Assembly: GCF_024448715.1 (NCBI RefSeq)
Contig: NZ_JAMOHZ010000009.1
Span: 62,001 to 126,000 of the forward strand
DNA length: 64,000 nt
Source of the DNA: Stutzerimonas stutzeri
Lineage (GTDB): Bacteria; Pseudomonadota; Gammaproteobacteria; Pseudomonadales; Pseudomonadaceae
Direction of reading: 5' to 3'
A program made the translations under genes and the position numbers. How positions within the stretch are numbered: position 1 is the stretch's first letter; each line of letters starts with the position of its first letter. A model generated the notes under the pieces. The model had not been told where the DNA came from, did not search any database, and was given only the letters and a program-made list of their open reading frames with translations. Positions 16,958 to 25,445 of this stretch are shown piece by piece.

Positions 16958-17365
16958 TCAGGGTCGCGTGGCTTCCGCGGCGCGCTCAACCTGCTCCGAT
17001 GCTTCCGGATCGGTAGTCACGCCGATACGCCGCAGGTACCAGCGATACGCCAGGGACGAACTGGCCCAGCCAAGCAGCACGCCCAAGGTGTTGGCCAGCA
17101 TGTCTGCCAGCGACGCCTGCCGATTCGGCAGCAATCCCTGTGCAATCTCGATCATCAACGCTGCGGTGAGGCTCAGCACGATCAGCCAGAGCAGGCGCCA
17201 CTGCGGGAATGCCAGCCGCATGGTGAACATCAATGCAGCAAAACCGAGCAGGTGGTGCAGTTTGTCCTGTTGATCGAACGCCTGTGGAATGGGGTCCGGA
17301 CGCAGCCCGGTAAACAGGATCACCGCCAGCACAGCGAGAAATGGCAGATAGCGCAGATTATTCAT
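16958..17365 (-). CDS. VanZ-like membrane protein
   Basis: 135 residues from the ATG at 17365 (MNNLRYLPFLAVLAVILF). Four hydrophobic segments and the family motifs are present: an N-terminal helix, then DKLHHLLGFAALMF, a central helix, and EIAQGLLPNRQASLADMLANTLGVLLG. VanZ-like proteins are small inner-membrane proteins; the founding member lowers teicoplanin sensitivity, but most are uncharacterised and a role in glycopeptide resistance is not implied here. Longer in-frame starts give an N-terminus unlike the family. Confidence 0.8.
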   Translation of the reverse strand: MNNLRYLPFLAVLAVILFTGLRPDPIPQAFDQQDKLHHLLGFAALMFTMRLAFPQWRLLWLIVLSLTAALMIEIAQGLLPNRQASLADMLANTLGVLLGWASSSLAYRWYLRRIGVTTDPEASEQVERAAEATRP

Positions 17366-17694
17366 CGACAAATTAAAAGCTCTCGCGGGTCGGTAGATGG
17401 GAGATACGAACGACAGGGCCCGAAACAGGGCCGTTACGGAAGACTGGCCGCTTGAGCTACCAGCGCATGACGCGATGCGTACGCCGTCGAATGCGGCTTG
17501 CACGCTATGAGGCCGAACAGGTGCGATAGTTCGCGGCGCGCTGTAACAAAATGCACCTCGCCGACGGGCTCGTTGCCACAACCAGGACGGTTGGCAAAAC
17601 GGAACCACCAGAATCTGGTCGAACTGATAGCATTCGCCAAAGCCGCGGCGACAGGCACGAGCCTCGCACGCCACACGTAAACGGGACCCAACCC
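17366..17694. other. Intergenic region between vanZ-like and MlaE-like genes
   Basis: This 329-bp region must hold the divergent promoters of the vanZ-like gene and of the MCE transporter operon. The frame of the MlaE-like gene is open back to an ATG at 17551, but the extra sequence is Arg/Gly/Pro-rich and not family-like. I see no clear -35/-10 pair, terminator or RNA gene. Confidence 0.35.
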
Positions 17695-18846
17695 TTGACG
17701 CAATCCACTTCGCCGCCGGGCAGTCTGCAGCGGCAACCGACTAGCGACGCGCAGGCCGCCACCCTGGCCATCGGCGGCGACTGGACGCTGCAGCACTACG
17801 CGACACTCCGGCGAGAGATCGAGCGGACGCACCGCCAGGTAACCGAGACCGACAGAATTGAGCTCGATGCCATTGGCGAGCTGGATACCGCTGGCGCCGG
17901 TCTGCTGGTCGAACTGCTCGGTCCCGCTCGAATCGCCCGGCTGAACGAGTGGGCGCCGCAACTTGCCCCCGAGCGCCAGGCTTTGCTGAAGACAGTCGCC
18001 GTGGCGTTGGACCAGCCGGAAGCCGAGCAGACCCCGGATACCAATGGCCTGACCGATGTTCTGGCGCATGTCGGGCGCACCGTGGCCGCCGTCTGGAATC
18101 AGCAGCGCACCCTGCTCGGCTTCATCGGCCTGACTCTGCAGACGCTGTTCACGGTCATCCTCAACCCACGGCGCTGGCGCGTGACCGCACTAGTGGCGCA
18201 TATCGAGCAGACCGGCCTGGACGCCATCCCTATCGTCGCGCTGCTGACTTTTCTGGTCGGTGCGGTGGTGGCCTTTCTCGGCGCCACAGTGTTGGCCGAT
18301 TTCGGCGCGACCATCTACACGGTCAACCTGGTAGCGTTCTCTTTCTTGCGGGAATTCGGTGTGTTGTTGGCTGCGATCCTGCTCGCTGGGCGCACCGCCA
18401 GCGCCTTCGCCGCGCAGATCGGCGCGATGAAATCCAACGAGGAAATAGACGCGATCCGTACCCTTGGCCTCAGCCCGATCGAACTGCTGGTGCTGCCGCG
18501 GGTGCTGGCGATGCTGATTACGCTGCCAATCCTGACCTTTATCGGGATACTCAGTGGCATCGTTGGCGGGCTGGTGGTGTGTTCGCTGGCGCTGGATATC
18601 TCGCCGGCGATGTTCTTCACCATCCTGCAGCGCGACATTCCGCTCAATCACTTTCTAGTCGGCATCGGCAAGGCGCCGGTGTTCGCTTTCCTGATCGCTG
18701 TGATCGGCTGTCTGGAAGGTTTCAAGGCTAGCGGCAGCGCGCAGTCGGTGGGCGAGCACACCACCTCCAGCGTGGTGCAATCGATCTTCATGGTGATCCT
18801 GCTCGATGCCATCGCCGCGCTGTTCTTCATGGAGATGGGCTGGTGA
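17695..18846 (+). CDS. MlaE-family ABC permease with N-terminal STAS-like domain
   Basis: About 383 residues from a TTG at 17695, which is a weak choice; the ATG at 17551 would add 48 residues. Residues about 15-120 form a STAS-like module (LAIGGDWTLQHYATLRR, IELDAIGELDTAGAGLLVEL), here fused to the permease instead of being a separate MlaB. The rest is the MlaE permease with five or six helices and the conserved REFGVLLAAILLAGRTASAFAAQIGAMK, then EIDAIRTLGLSPIELLVLPR. Together with the ATPase, MCE protein and lipoprotein that follow, it should move lipids between the membranes. Confidence 0.87.
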   Translation: MTQSTSPPGSLQRQPTSDAQAATLAIGGDWTLQHYATLRREIERTHRQVTETDRIELDAIGELDTAGAGLLVELLGPARIARLNEWAPQLAPERQALLKTVAVALDQPEAEQTPDTNGLTDVLAHVGRTVAAVWNQQRTLLGFIGLTLQTLFTVILNPRRWRVTALVAHIEQTGLDAIPIVALLTFLVGAVVAFLGATVLADFGATIYTVNLVAFSFLREFGVLLAAILLAGRTASAFAAQIGAMKSNEEIDAIRTLGLSPIELLVLPRVLAMLITLPILTFIGILSGIVGGLVVCSLALDISPAMFFTILQRDIPLNHFLVGIGKAPVFAFLIAVIGCLEGFKASGSAQSVGEHTTSSVVQSIFMVILLDAIAALFFMEMGW

Positions 18847-19631
18847 AATCAGACGAACCCGTGATTCAGGTCCGCGGTCTGGTCAACCGTTTCGGCAGCC
18901 AGGCGGTGCACGTCAACCTCGACCTGGATATCCGCCGCGGTGAGATTCTCGGCGTGGTAGGCGGCTCCGGCACCGGCAAGTCGGTACTGCTGCGCAGCAT
19001 CGTCGGCCTGCGTCGGCCCAACGCCGGCAGCGTCAAGGTATTCGGCGAGAACCTGCTGAAGCTTTCTACGCAGCGCCGTTCAGAGGTCGAGCGCCGCTTT
19101 GGCGTCCTGTTCCAGCGCGGCGCCCTGTTCACCTCGCTGAATCTGCAGGAAAACGTCGCGCTGCCGCTGATCGAACACGCCGGGCTCAAGCGTGCCGATG
19201 CCGAACACCTGGCGCGGCAGAAGCTGGCGCTAGCTGGCCTGCCACCGGAAGCTGCCTGCAAGTATCCCGACGAGTTGTCCGGCGGCATGGTCAAGCGTGC
19301 CGCGCTGGCCCGCGCATTGGCGTTGGACCCGGAAGTGCTGTTTCTCGACGAGCCAACCGCGGGGCTGGATCCCATCGGCGCCGCAGCGTTCGATCAGCTG
19401 ATCCTGACCCTGCGCGATGCCCTGGGCTTCAGCGTGTTTCTGGTCACTCATGATCTGGATACGCTCTATACCATCTGCGACCGCGTCGCGGTGCTGGCGC
19501 AAAAGCGCGTATTGGTGGTCGATACACTGGAAGCGGTCGCCGCTACCGACGATGACTGGATTCGTGAATATTTTCACGGCCCGCGTGGCCGCGCGGCGCA
19601 CGAAGCGGCGCTAAAGCTGGAGAATTTCTAA
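18843..19631 (+). CDS. ABC transporter ATP-binding protein, MlaF-like
   Basis: 262 residues starting with GTG in a GTGA overlap with the permease. ABC signature elements in order: Walker A GGSGTGKSVLLR, Q-loop LFQRGALFTSLNL, signature LSGGMVKRAALARA, Walker B VLFLDEPTAGLD and the switch His in VTHDLDTL. The GTGKS Walker A and LSGGM signature fit the MlaF/Ttg2A subfamily. It powers the adjoining MlaE-like permease. Confidence 0.92.
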   Translation: MKSDEPVIQVRGLVNRFGSQAVHVNLDLDIRRGEILGVVGGSGTGKSVLLRSIVGLRRPNAGSVKVFGENLLKLSTQRRSEVERRFGVLFQRGALFTSLNLQENVALPLIEHAGLKRADAEHLARQKLALAGLPPEAACKYPDELSGGMVKRAALARALALDPEVLFLDEPTAGLDPIGAAAFDQLILTLRDALGFSVFLVTHDLDTLYTICDRVAVLAQKRVLVVDTLEAVAATDDDWIREYFHGPRGRAAHEAALKLENF

Positions 19632-19632
19632 G

Positions 19633-20571
19633 ATGGAAACCCGTGCCCATCATGTATTGATCGGACTGTTCACCGTTATCGCAGTCGGCTGCGCGCTGGT
19701 TTTCGCGCTGTGGCTGGGCAAGTCCAGCATGGACCGCGAATACAGCTACTACGACATCGGTTTCAGCCAGGCGGTAAGCGGGCTTTCCAGCGGTAGTTCG
19801 GTGGAATACAGCGGCATCAAGGTCGGCGACGTGACCCAGCTGTGGCTGGAGCCGGATGATCCACGTAAGGTCCGCGCACGCATTCGCGTCTATGGCGGCA
19901 CGCCAATCAAGACGGATACACAGGCGCGCCTGGCATTGGCCAACATCACCGGCAGCATGGTCATCCAGCTGCACGGCGGCACCCCAGAAAGCCCGCGCCT
20001 GGAAGGCGATTCCGACAACCCGCCGCTGATTGTCGCCGACCCGTCCTCGCTCAGCGCGCTGCTAGAAAACGGCGAGGACCTGATGAGCAATATCAACAAC
20101 CTGCTGCTCAGCGCCAACAAGGTCTTCTCCGAGGAAAACACAACGCGCCTGAGCAGCACCTTGGAACATTTGGAGCAAGCGACGAGCGTGCTGTCCGACC
20201 AGCGCGGCGACCTGGCCCAGACGCTGCAGCAATTCAATCAACTCAGCCAGCAGGCCAATACCGTCATGGGTGAGCTATCGACTTTGGCACGCAATGCCAA
20301 CGGATTGCTCGATGAACAAGGCCGCAGCGTGCTCGACAGTGCTGCGCAGTCGATGAGTGCGCTGGATCGCACCACCTCCCGCCTGGATACGCTGCTCGAA
20401 GAAAACCAGGGCGCGCTGAATAACGGCATGCAGGGCTTCAACGAACTGGGGCCGGCGATCAACGAGCTGCGCTCGACCCTCGGCGCGCTGCGCCGGGTCA
20501 CTCAGCGCCTGGAAGACAACCCGAGCGCGTTCCTGCTCGGCCGTGACAAACTGCAGGAGTTCAACCCATGA
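19633..20571 (+). CDS. MCE-domain protein, MlaD-like
   Basis: 312 residues, starting two bases after the ATPase stop. One N-terminal membrane helix (about 8-28) anchors a periplasmic MCE domain (about 40-118: FSQAVSGLSSGSSVEYSGIKVGDV... with LANITGSMVIQLHGG). The long C-terminal region (about 135-300) is helical, rich in Leu, Gln and Asn, and likely forms the hydrophobic channel or needle seen in longer MCE proteins. It is longer than E. coli MlaD (183 residues). It overlaps the lipoprotein gene by four bases. Confidence 0.9.
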   Translation: METRAHHVLIGLFTVIAVGCALVFALWLGKSSMDREYSYYDIGFSQAVSGLSSGSSVEYSGIKVGDVTQLWLEPDDPRKVRARIRVYGGTPIKTDTQARLALANITGSMVIQLHGGTPESPRLEGDSDNPPLIVADPSSLSALLENGEDLMSNINNLLLSANKVFSEENTTRLSSTLEHLEQATSVLSDQRGDLAQTLQQFNQLSQQANTVMGELSTLARNANGLLDEQGRSVLDSAAQSMSALDRTTSRLDTLLEENQGALNNGMQGFNELGPAINELRSTLGALRRVTQRLEDNPSAFLLGRDKLQEFNP

Positions 20572-21197
20572 GACTTCGCCGTCGTCCTCTGCCCCGCCTC
20601 GCTCTATTCGGGCTGTTCGCAGTGCTATCGGCATGTTCGATATTGCCGGATTCCGAGCCGTTGCGAATTTTCCTTCTGCCTACCGCGACGACACCGCAGC
20701 GGGCCAGCGAGCCGACGCTGCAGCACGCGTTGCGCATCAATACTCCACAGGCCAGCCGCATTCTGTCCGGCCAGCGCATTGCCGTGGTCCCGCAGGGCAA
20801 TCAGATCAGCGCCTACCAGGGTGCACGCTGGAGCGATGCGGCGCCAGTGCTGCTGCGCGACCGTCTGATCGAAGCGTTCCAGCGTGACGGGCGCATGCCT
20901 TCGGTGAGCAACGAGGATGTCAATCTTTATGCCGATATCAGCTTGCACAGCGATTTGCGCGCGTTCCAGAGTGAATACGTCGACGGCGAGCCACAGGTGC
21001 TGATTCGACTCGATGCGCGCCTGGTGAACCGCCAGAACCAGCACACCCTGGCCAGCCGGCGTTTCGAGGTTCGCCAGTCCAGCGCCGATCCGAGCGTCGA
21101 AAGTGTGGTCGAGGCGTTCGGTCAGGCCAGCGACACGTTGAGCCAAGAGGTTCTCGCATGGACCCTTTCCCACGCAAAGCAAATGCCGCAAGGCTGA
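20568..21197 (+). CDS. ABC-type transport auxiliary lipoprotein (PqiC/DUF330-like)
   Basis: 209 residues, ATGA overlap with the MCE gene. A lipoprotein signal ends in LSAC with Cys about 23. The mature part has the family pattern: PLRIFLLPTA near the start, RIAVVPQGNQISAYQGARWSDAAPVLLRDRL (written here as motif positions about 68-98), and a C-terminal helix ending in SQEVLAWTL. Proteins of this family sit in the outer membrane or periplasm beside MCE transporters, like PqiC with PqiAB. It is the last gene of this operon; no terminator is visible after it. Confidence 0.82.
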   Translation: MRLRRRPLPRLALFGLFAVLSACSILPDSEPLRIFLLPTATTPQRASEPTLQHALRINTPQASRILSGQRIAVVPQGNQISAYQGARWSDAAPVLLRDRLIEAFQRDGRMPSVSNEDVNLYADISLHSDLRAFQSEYVDGEPQVLIRLDARLVNRQNQHTLASRRFEVRQSSADPSVESVVEAFGQASDTLSQEVLAWTLSHAKQMPQG

Positions 21198-21311
21198 AGC
21201 GTTCACCGCCTCGCTTCCCAGCAGTTGTTCGCCGGGAGTCTAGAGACCCGAGCAGTTCGTCATAGCCGGGGTTCACGGATTGAGTTGGCTACGTCAACAC
21301 GCCTCGCTGCG

Positions 21312-21662
21312 CTAGCTTTCGCTACGAGTAGACTTGGCGGAACCAGGGTTCTCAGGCGAAGAATGCGTGACCACCCCGGGTTCCGAGCCAGATGTGTTCG
21401 GCGCAATCCCAGCGACGGCGCTGAGCTCGCGCCACTTCTGGTCGAAGGTCGATTGGATTGTCGAGACTCGGGACACCATGCGGCGGCTGGCGATGCGCGC
21501 AGCGGGATCCTCGCTGGCCATGAGTTCGAAAGAAAAGGTCGTCAGCGCTTCGGATAATTGGGAAATACTCTGCGCAGTGAGGCTAAGCAACTCGGCGAGC
21601 TGTGCGTTACGGGTGGGCATTCCATTGCTACCTGTCGTGAATTCCGAGGCGATATTACTCAT
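21312..21662 (-). CDS. Small hypothetical helical protein (phasin-like character)
   Basis: 116 residues if started at ATG 21662; ATG 21620 gives 102. The stretch NAQLAELLSLTAQSISQLSE followed by ALTTFSFELM is amphipathic-helical, Ala/Leu/Ser-rich and free of Cys, as in phasin-like or surface-binding helical proteins, and the C-terminus is a polar Ser/Pro-rich tail. The opposite strand also has an open frame here (21334-21699), so coding on the minus strand is likely but not certain. It lies between the MCE operon and rfbB, divergent from rfbB. No function assigned. Confidence 0.45.
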   Translation of the reverse strand: MSNIASEFTTGSNGMPTRNAQLAELLSLTAQSISQLSEALTTFSFELMASEDPAARIASRRMVSRVSTIQSTFDQKWRELSAVAGIAPNTSGSEPGVVTHSSPENPGSAKSTRSES

Positions 21663-21884
21663 TTGCGCCAACTGCGCCACCCATCCCTTTGTATCGTGAG
21701 GACCGCTGAGCGAGCCAGTGTGCTGCTCTGCGCAAAATCTGCACAAAAGAGCGGCCGACTTCGCCGCGTCATGGGCCGTTACATGCGACCGATCTATCGT
21801 CGTCATTGTCTGTCAGGCAGCGCCGCGGCAGACTTTCGCCGAAGCCTTATCCTCTCCAGCCCACAGCTGGGAATTTTTATATTT

Positions 21885-21905
21885 TCGGCAGGTCTATCCT
21901 GCCGA
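21885..21905. promoter_or_regulatory. Perfect palindrome in the rfbB leader
   Basis: An 8-bp perfect inverted repeat, TCGGCAGG TCTAT CCTGCCGA, lies about 50 bp upstream of the rfbB start. An AT-rich segment just before it (TATATT at 21878-21883) resembles a -10 box. The palindrome could be an operator or a leader hairpin for the rfb operon. The role is inference. Confidence 0.35.
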
Positions 21906-21954
21906 CATGCCAAAGAGCCCGTTGCTCTGTAGCGCGCCAAGGAAGCCTATCATC

Positions 21955-23025
21955 ATGCGCATTCTCGTCACCGGCGGAGCCGGATTCATCGGCTCTGCAC
22001 TGATCCGCCATCTCATCCAAGACACCGAGCACAGCGTCCTCAACCTGGACAAGCTGACCTACGCCGGCAATCTCGAGTCGCTGGCGGAAGTGCAGAGCAG
22101 CGATCGCTATCAGTTTCTTCAGGCCGACATCGCCGATCGCGAGCGGGTAAGCGAAGCGCTGCTGGAATTCCAACCGGACGCCATCATGCACCTGGCCGCC
22201 GAATCCCACGTCGATCGTTCAATCGACGGCCCGGCCGAATTCATTCAAACCAACATCGTCGGCACCTACCAATTGCTGGAAGCGACTCGTGCTTACTGGC
22301 AGACACTGCCCGAAGGCCGCCGCCAGGCCTTTCGTTTCCATCACATCTCTACCGATGAGGTCTACGGCGACCTGCACGGTGTCGACGACCTGTTCACCGA
22401 GACCACGCCCTATGCGCCCAGCTCGCCGTATTCGGCCAGCAAGGCCTCGTCGGATCACCTGGTCCGGGCCTGGCAGCGGACCTATGGCCTGCCGGTACTG
22501 ATCACCAACTGTTCGAACAACTATGGCCCCTATCACTTCCCCGAGAAGCTGATCCCGCTGGTTATCCTCAACGCACTGGATGGCAAGCCGCTGCCCGTCT
22601 ATGGCGATGGCGCCCAAGTACGCGACTGGCTGTTCGTTGAGGATCACGCCCGCGCCCTGTTCAAGGTCGTCAGCGAAGGTGAAGTAGGCGAGACCTACAA
22701 CATCGGCGGCCATAACGAGCAGAAGAATATCGACGTGGTGCGCGGCATCTGCGCCCTGCTCGAAGAACTGGCGCCGCAGAAGCCGGAAGGTATGGCGCGT
22801 TACGAAGACTTGATCACCTTCGTCAAAGACCGCCCTGGCCACGATCTGCGTTATGCCATCGACGCCAGCAAGATCGAGCGCGAGCTGGGCTGGGTCCCGC
22901 AGGAAACCTTCGAGACCGGCCTGCGCAAGACGGTGCAGTGGTACCTCAACAACCTCGAATGGTGCCGTCGCGTTCAGGACGGCAGCTATCAACGTGAGCG
23001 CCTTGGCGCCCTGGAGAACGCATGA
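21955..23025 (+). CDS. rfbB: dTDP-glucose 4,6-dehydratase
   Basis: 356 residues from the ATG at 21955 with AAGGAAG upstream. Extended SDR enzyme: Rossmann motif [11 protein letters not shown] near the start, [21 protein letters not shown], and the catalytic YxxxK in [14 protein letters not shown]. It turns dTDP-glucose into dTDP-4-keto-6-deoxyglucose, second step of dTDP-L-rhamnose synthesis. First gene of the overlapping rfbBACD operon (each junction overlaps by four bases), so all four enzymes are made together; upstream in-frame ATGs lack the family start. Confidence 0.95.
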   Translation: MRILVTGGAGFIGSALIRHLIQDTEHSVLNLDKLTYAGNLESLAEVQSSDRYQFLQADIADRERVSEALLEFQPDAIMHLAAESHVDRSIDGPAEFIQTNIVGTYQLLEATRAYWQTLPEGRRQAFRFHHISTDEVYGDLHGVDDLFTETTPYAPSSPYSASKASSDHLVRAWQRTYGLPVLITNCSNNYGPYHFPEKLIPLVILNALDGKPLPVYGDGAQVRDWLFVEDHARALFKVVSEGEVGETYNIGGHNEQKNIDVVRGICALLEELAPQKPEGMARYEDLITFVKDRPGHDLRYAIDASKIERELGWVPQETFETGLRKTVQWYLNNLEWCRRVQDGSYQRERLGALENA

Positions 23026-23894
23026 AAGGAATCATCCTCGCCGGAGGCTCCGGCACCCGTCTGCATCCCATCACCCTGGGCGTATCCAAGCAATTACTGC
23101 CGATCTACGACAAGCCGATGGCCTATTACCCGATTTCGGTACTGATGCTCGCCGGCATCCGCGACATTCTGCTGATCTCCACACCGCAGGACCTGCCGCA
23201 ATACCGCAACCTGCTGGGCGACGGCAGCCAGTTCGGGGTCAACTTCAGCTACGCCGAACAACCTTCGCCAGACGGTCTGGCCCAGGCTTTCCTGATCGGC
23301 GAAGAATTCATCGGCGACGACTCGGTGTGCCTGATCCTCGGCGACAACATCTTCCACGGCCAGCACTTCACCGAGAAGCTGCAGCGCGCGTCGGCGCAGA
23401 AAAAGGGTGCCACGGTGTTCGGCTACTGGGTCAAGGATCCGGAGCGTTTCGGCGTTATCGATTTCGACGAGTCAGGCAAGGCGTTGTCGATCGAAGAGAA
23501 GCCGTCGAAGCCGAAATCCAGCTATGCCGTCACCGGTCTGTACTTCTACGACAACGACGTGATCGAGATCGCCAAGTCGATCAAACCGTCGCCGCGTGGC
23601 GAGCTGGAAATCACCGACGTCAACAATGCCTACCTCAAGCGCGGCGACCTCAACGTCGAACGCTTCGGCCGCGGCTTCGCCTGGCTCGACACCGGCACCC
23701 ACGACAGTCTTCTTGAAGCTTCGCAGTACGTGCAGACCATCGAGCACCGCCAGGGATTGAAGGTCGCCTGCCTGGAAGAAATCGCCTATCAGCACAAGTG
23801 GATCGACCGCGAGCAGCTGCTACAACGCGCCGATGCCCTGGGCAAGACCGGCTATGGCCAGTATCTGTTCAAGCTGGCCGGTGAAGACGCATGA
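23022..23894 (+). CDS. rfbA: Glucose-1-phosphate thymidylyltransferase
   Basis: 290 residues, ATGA overlap with rfbB. The nucleotidyltransferase start [20 protein letters not shown], the metal-binding GDNIFHG and the [20 protein letters not shown] segment are diagnostic of RmlA. It makes dTDP-glucose from glucose-1-phosphate and dTTP, the first and usually feedback-regulated step of the rhamnose pathway. Length matches the family. Confidence 0.96.
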   Translation: MKGIILAGGSGTRLHPITLGVSKQLLPIYDKPMAYYPISVLMLAGIRDILLISTPQDLPQYRNLLGDGSQFGVNFSYAEQPSPDGLAQAFLIGEEFIGDDSVCLILGDNIFHGQHFTEKLQRASAQKKGATVFGYWVKDPERFGVIDFDESGKALSIEEKPSKPKSSYAVTGLYFYDNDVIEIAKSIKPSPRGELEITDVNNAYLKRGDLNVERFGRGFAWLDTGTHDSLLEASQYVQTIEHRQGLKVACLEEIAYQHKWIDREQLLQRADALGKTGYGQYLFKLAGEDA

Positions 23895-24436
23895 AGATCA
23901 TCGAAACCGACATTCCCGACGTGCTGATCATCGAGCCCAAGGTGTTCGGTGATGAGCGCGGCTTTTTCTACGAAAGCTTCAACGCCGCCGCCTTCGAGGC
24001 CGCAACCGGCCTCAAGCGCACCTTTGTTCAGGACAACCATTCCAAGTCCCAGCGCGGCGTACTGCGCGGGCTGCATTACCAAATCCAGCAGCCGCAGGGG
24101 AAGCTTGTGCGGGTCGTGGCTGGCGAAGTGTTCGACGTAGCCGTGGATCTGCGCCGCAGCTCGCCGAGCTTCGGACGTTGGGTCGGTACCCGCCTGAGCG
24201 CCCAGAACCAGCGGATGCTGTGGATTCCCGAGGGTTTCGCCCACGGCTTCGTGGTACTCAGCGAAAGCGCCGAGTTCCTTTACAAGACCACCGATTACTA
24301 CGCACCGGCCCATGAACGCTCGCTGCTCTGGAACGACCCGCAGATCGGCATCGAGTGGCCGTTTCAGGAACTACCGCAGCTATCGCAGAAAGACGCCGCG
24401 GGCAAGATACTCAGTGAAGCGGAGCTGTTTGCATGA
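23891..24436 (+). CDS. rfbC: dTDP-4-dehydrorhamnose 3,5-epimerase
   Basis: 181 residues, ATGA overlap with rfbA. Cupin-fold epimerase with [29 protein letters not shown] (catalytic His in the last motif) and [10 protein letters not shown]. It epimerises C3 and C5 of dTDP-4-keto-6-deoxyglucose. Usual length for RmlC. Confidence 0.95.
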   Translation: MKIIETDIPDVLIIEPKVFGDERGFFYESFNAAAFEAATGLKRTFVQDNHSKSQRGVLRGLHYQIQQPQGKLVRVVAGEVFDVAVDLRRSSPSFGRWVGTRLSAQNQRMLWIPEGFAHGFVVLSESAEFLYKTTDYYAPAHERSLLWNDPQIGIEWPFQELPQLSQKDAAGKILSEAELFA

Positions 24437-25344
24437 AAATCCTCATCACCGGTAGCAAGGGGCAACTGTCTCAGGAGCTGCAACTGGCGCTGGCCGGTGA
24501 AGGGAGAGTGCTCGCCTTGGGACACAAGGCGCTGGACTTGGCCGAGCCCAGGCAGATTCGCCAGCAAGTGCGCCTGCTACGCCCTGACATGATCATCAAC
24601 GCAGCCGCCTACACGGCCGTCGACCCAGCACAGGGCGATCGTGATCAGGCCTTCGCGGTGAACGCCACCGGCCCTGGCGTGCTCGCAGAGGAAGCTGCAG
24701 CTCTTGGCGTGCCGCTGATTCACTATTCCACCGACTATGTCTTCGATGGACGCAAGCTCGAGCCGTATGACGAAGAGGATCAGCCAGCCCCGTTGAGCGT
24801 TTATGGCGCGAGCAAGCTGGCCGGTGAACAGGCGATCCAGGCGATTGGCGGCCAGCACCTGATTCTGCGCACCAGCTGGGTCTACTCGCTGCACGGTCGC
24901 AACTTCCTGCTGACAATGCAGCGCCTGTTGCAAGAACGCGACTCGCTGTCGGTCGTCGACGACGAGATCGGCGCACCGACCTGGGCCGGCACCATCGCCG
25001 CGGTTACGGCTGATATGGTGCGCAAGTGGCGTGACGGTAGCGGCGGACCCAGTGGGTTGTATCATCTGTCCGCCACTGGCGAGACGTCCTGGTACGGTTT
25101 CGCCTGCTGCATCGCCGAGCAGTTGGATCAGCAAGGTCGCCTGCGCGCCACACTCGAGCCCATCATGTCCAAGGACTACCCCACAGCCGCTCAGCGCCCG
25201 CTCAATTCGCGCCTTAGCTGCGCACGCTTGCAGCGTGAGTGGAACGTTGAACTGCCGGACTGGGAAACCGCTCTGCATCAGTGTCTCGACAACCCGCGCA
25301 ACAGCCCGGCAGAGCACAGTTTCGAGGCTACACAGGGTGTTTGA
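24433..25344 (+). CDS. rfbD: dTDP-4-dehydrorhamnose reductase
   Basis: 303 residues, ATGA overlap with rfbC. Rossmann start ILITGSKGQLSQEL, NAAAYTAVDPAQGD, STDYVFDG, catalytic YGASKLAGE and RTSWVYSLHGRNF are typical of RmlD. It makes dTDP-L-rhamnose with NADPH. The order B-A-C-D differs from the rmlBDAC order of P. aeruginosa. The C-terminal tail after about 285 is slightly longer than usual. No clear terminator before dctB. Confidence 0.95.
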   Translation: MKILITGSKGQLSQELQLALAGEGRVLALGHKALDLAEPRQIRQQVRLLRPDMIINAAAYTAVDPAQGDRDQAFAVNATGPGVLAEEAAALGVPLIHYSTDYVFDGRKLEPYDEEDQPAPLSVYGASKLAGEQAIQAIGGQHLILRTSWVYSLHGRNFLLTMQRLLQERDSLSVVDDEIGAPTWAGTIAAVTADMVRKWRDGSGGPSGLYHLSATGETSWYGFACCIAEQLDQQGRLRATLEPIMSKDYPTAAQRPLNSRLSCARLQREWNVELPDWETALHQCLDNPRNSPAEHSFEATQGV

Positions 25345-25445
25345 TTGAGGCCGGCGCTGCTGAGGCAAGCCGTCCAGCCCCCGTCCTGGTGGCGCCCATA
25401 ATTCCCTGAACGTGCATAATGTGCCCGAATCACAGGCGCATCCGC

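Noticed and set aside
16958..17365. Glycopeptide resistance by the vanZ-like gene
   Set aside because: No vanHAX-type genes nearby; VanZ-like proteins are common and mostly unrelated to resistance.
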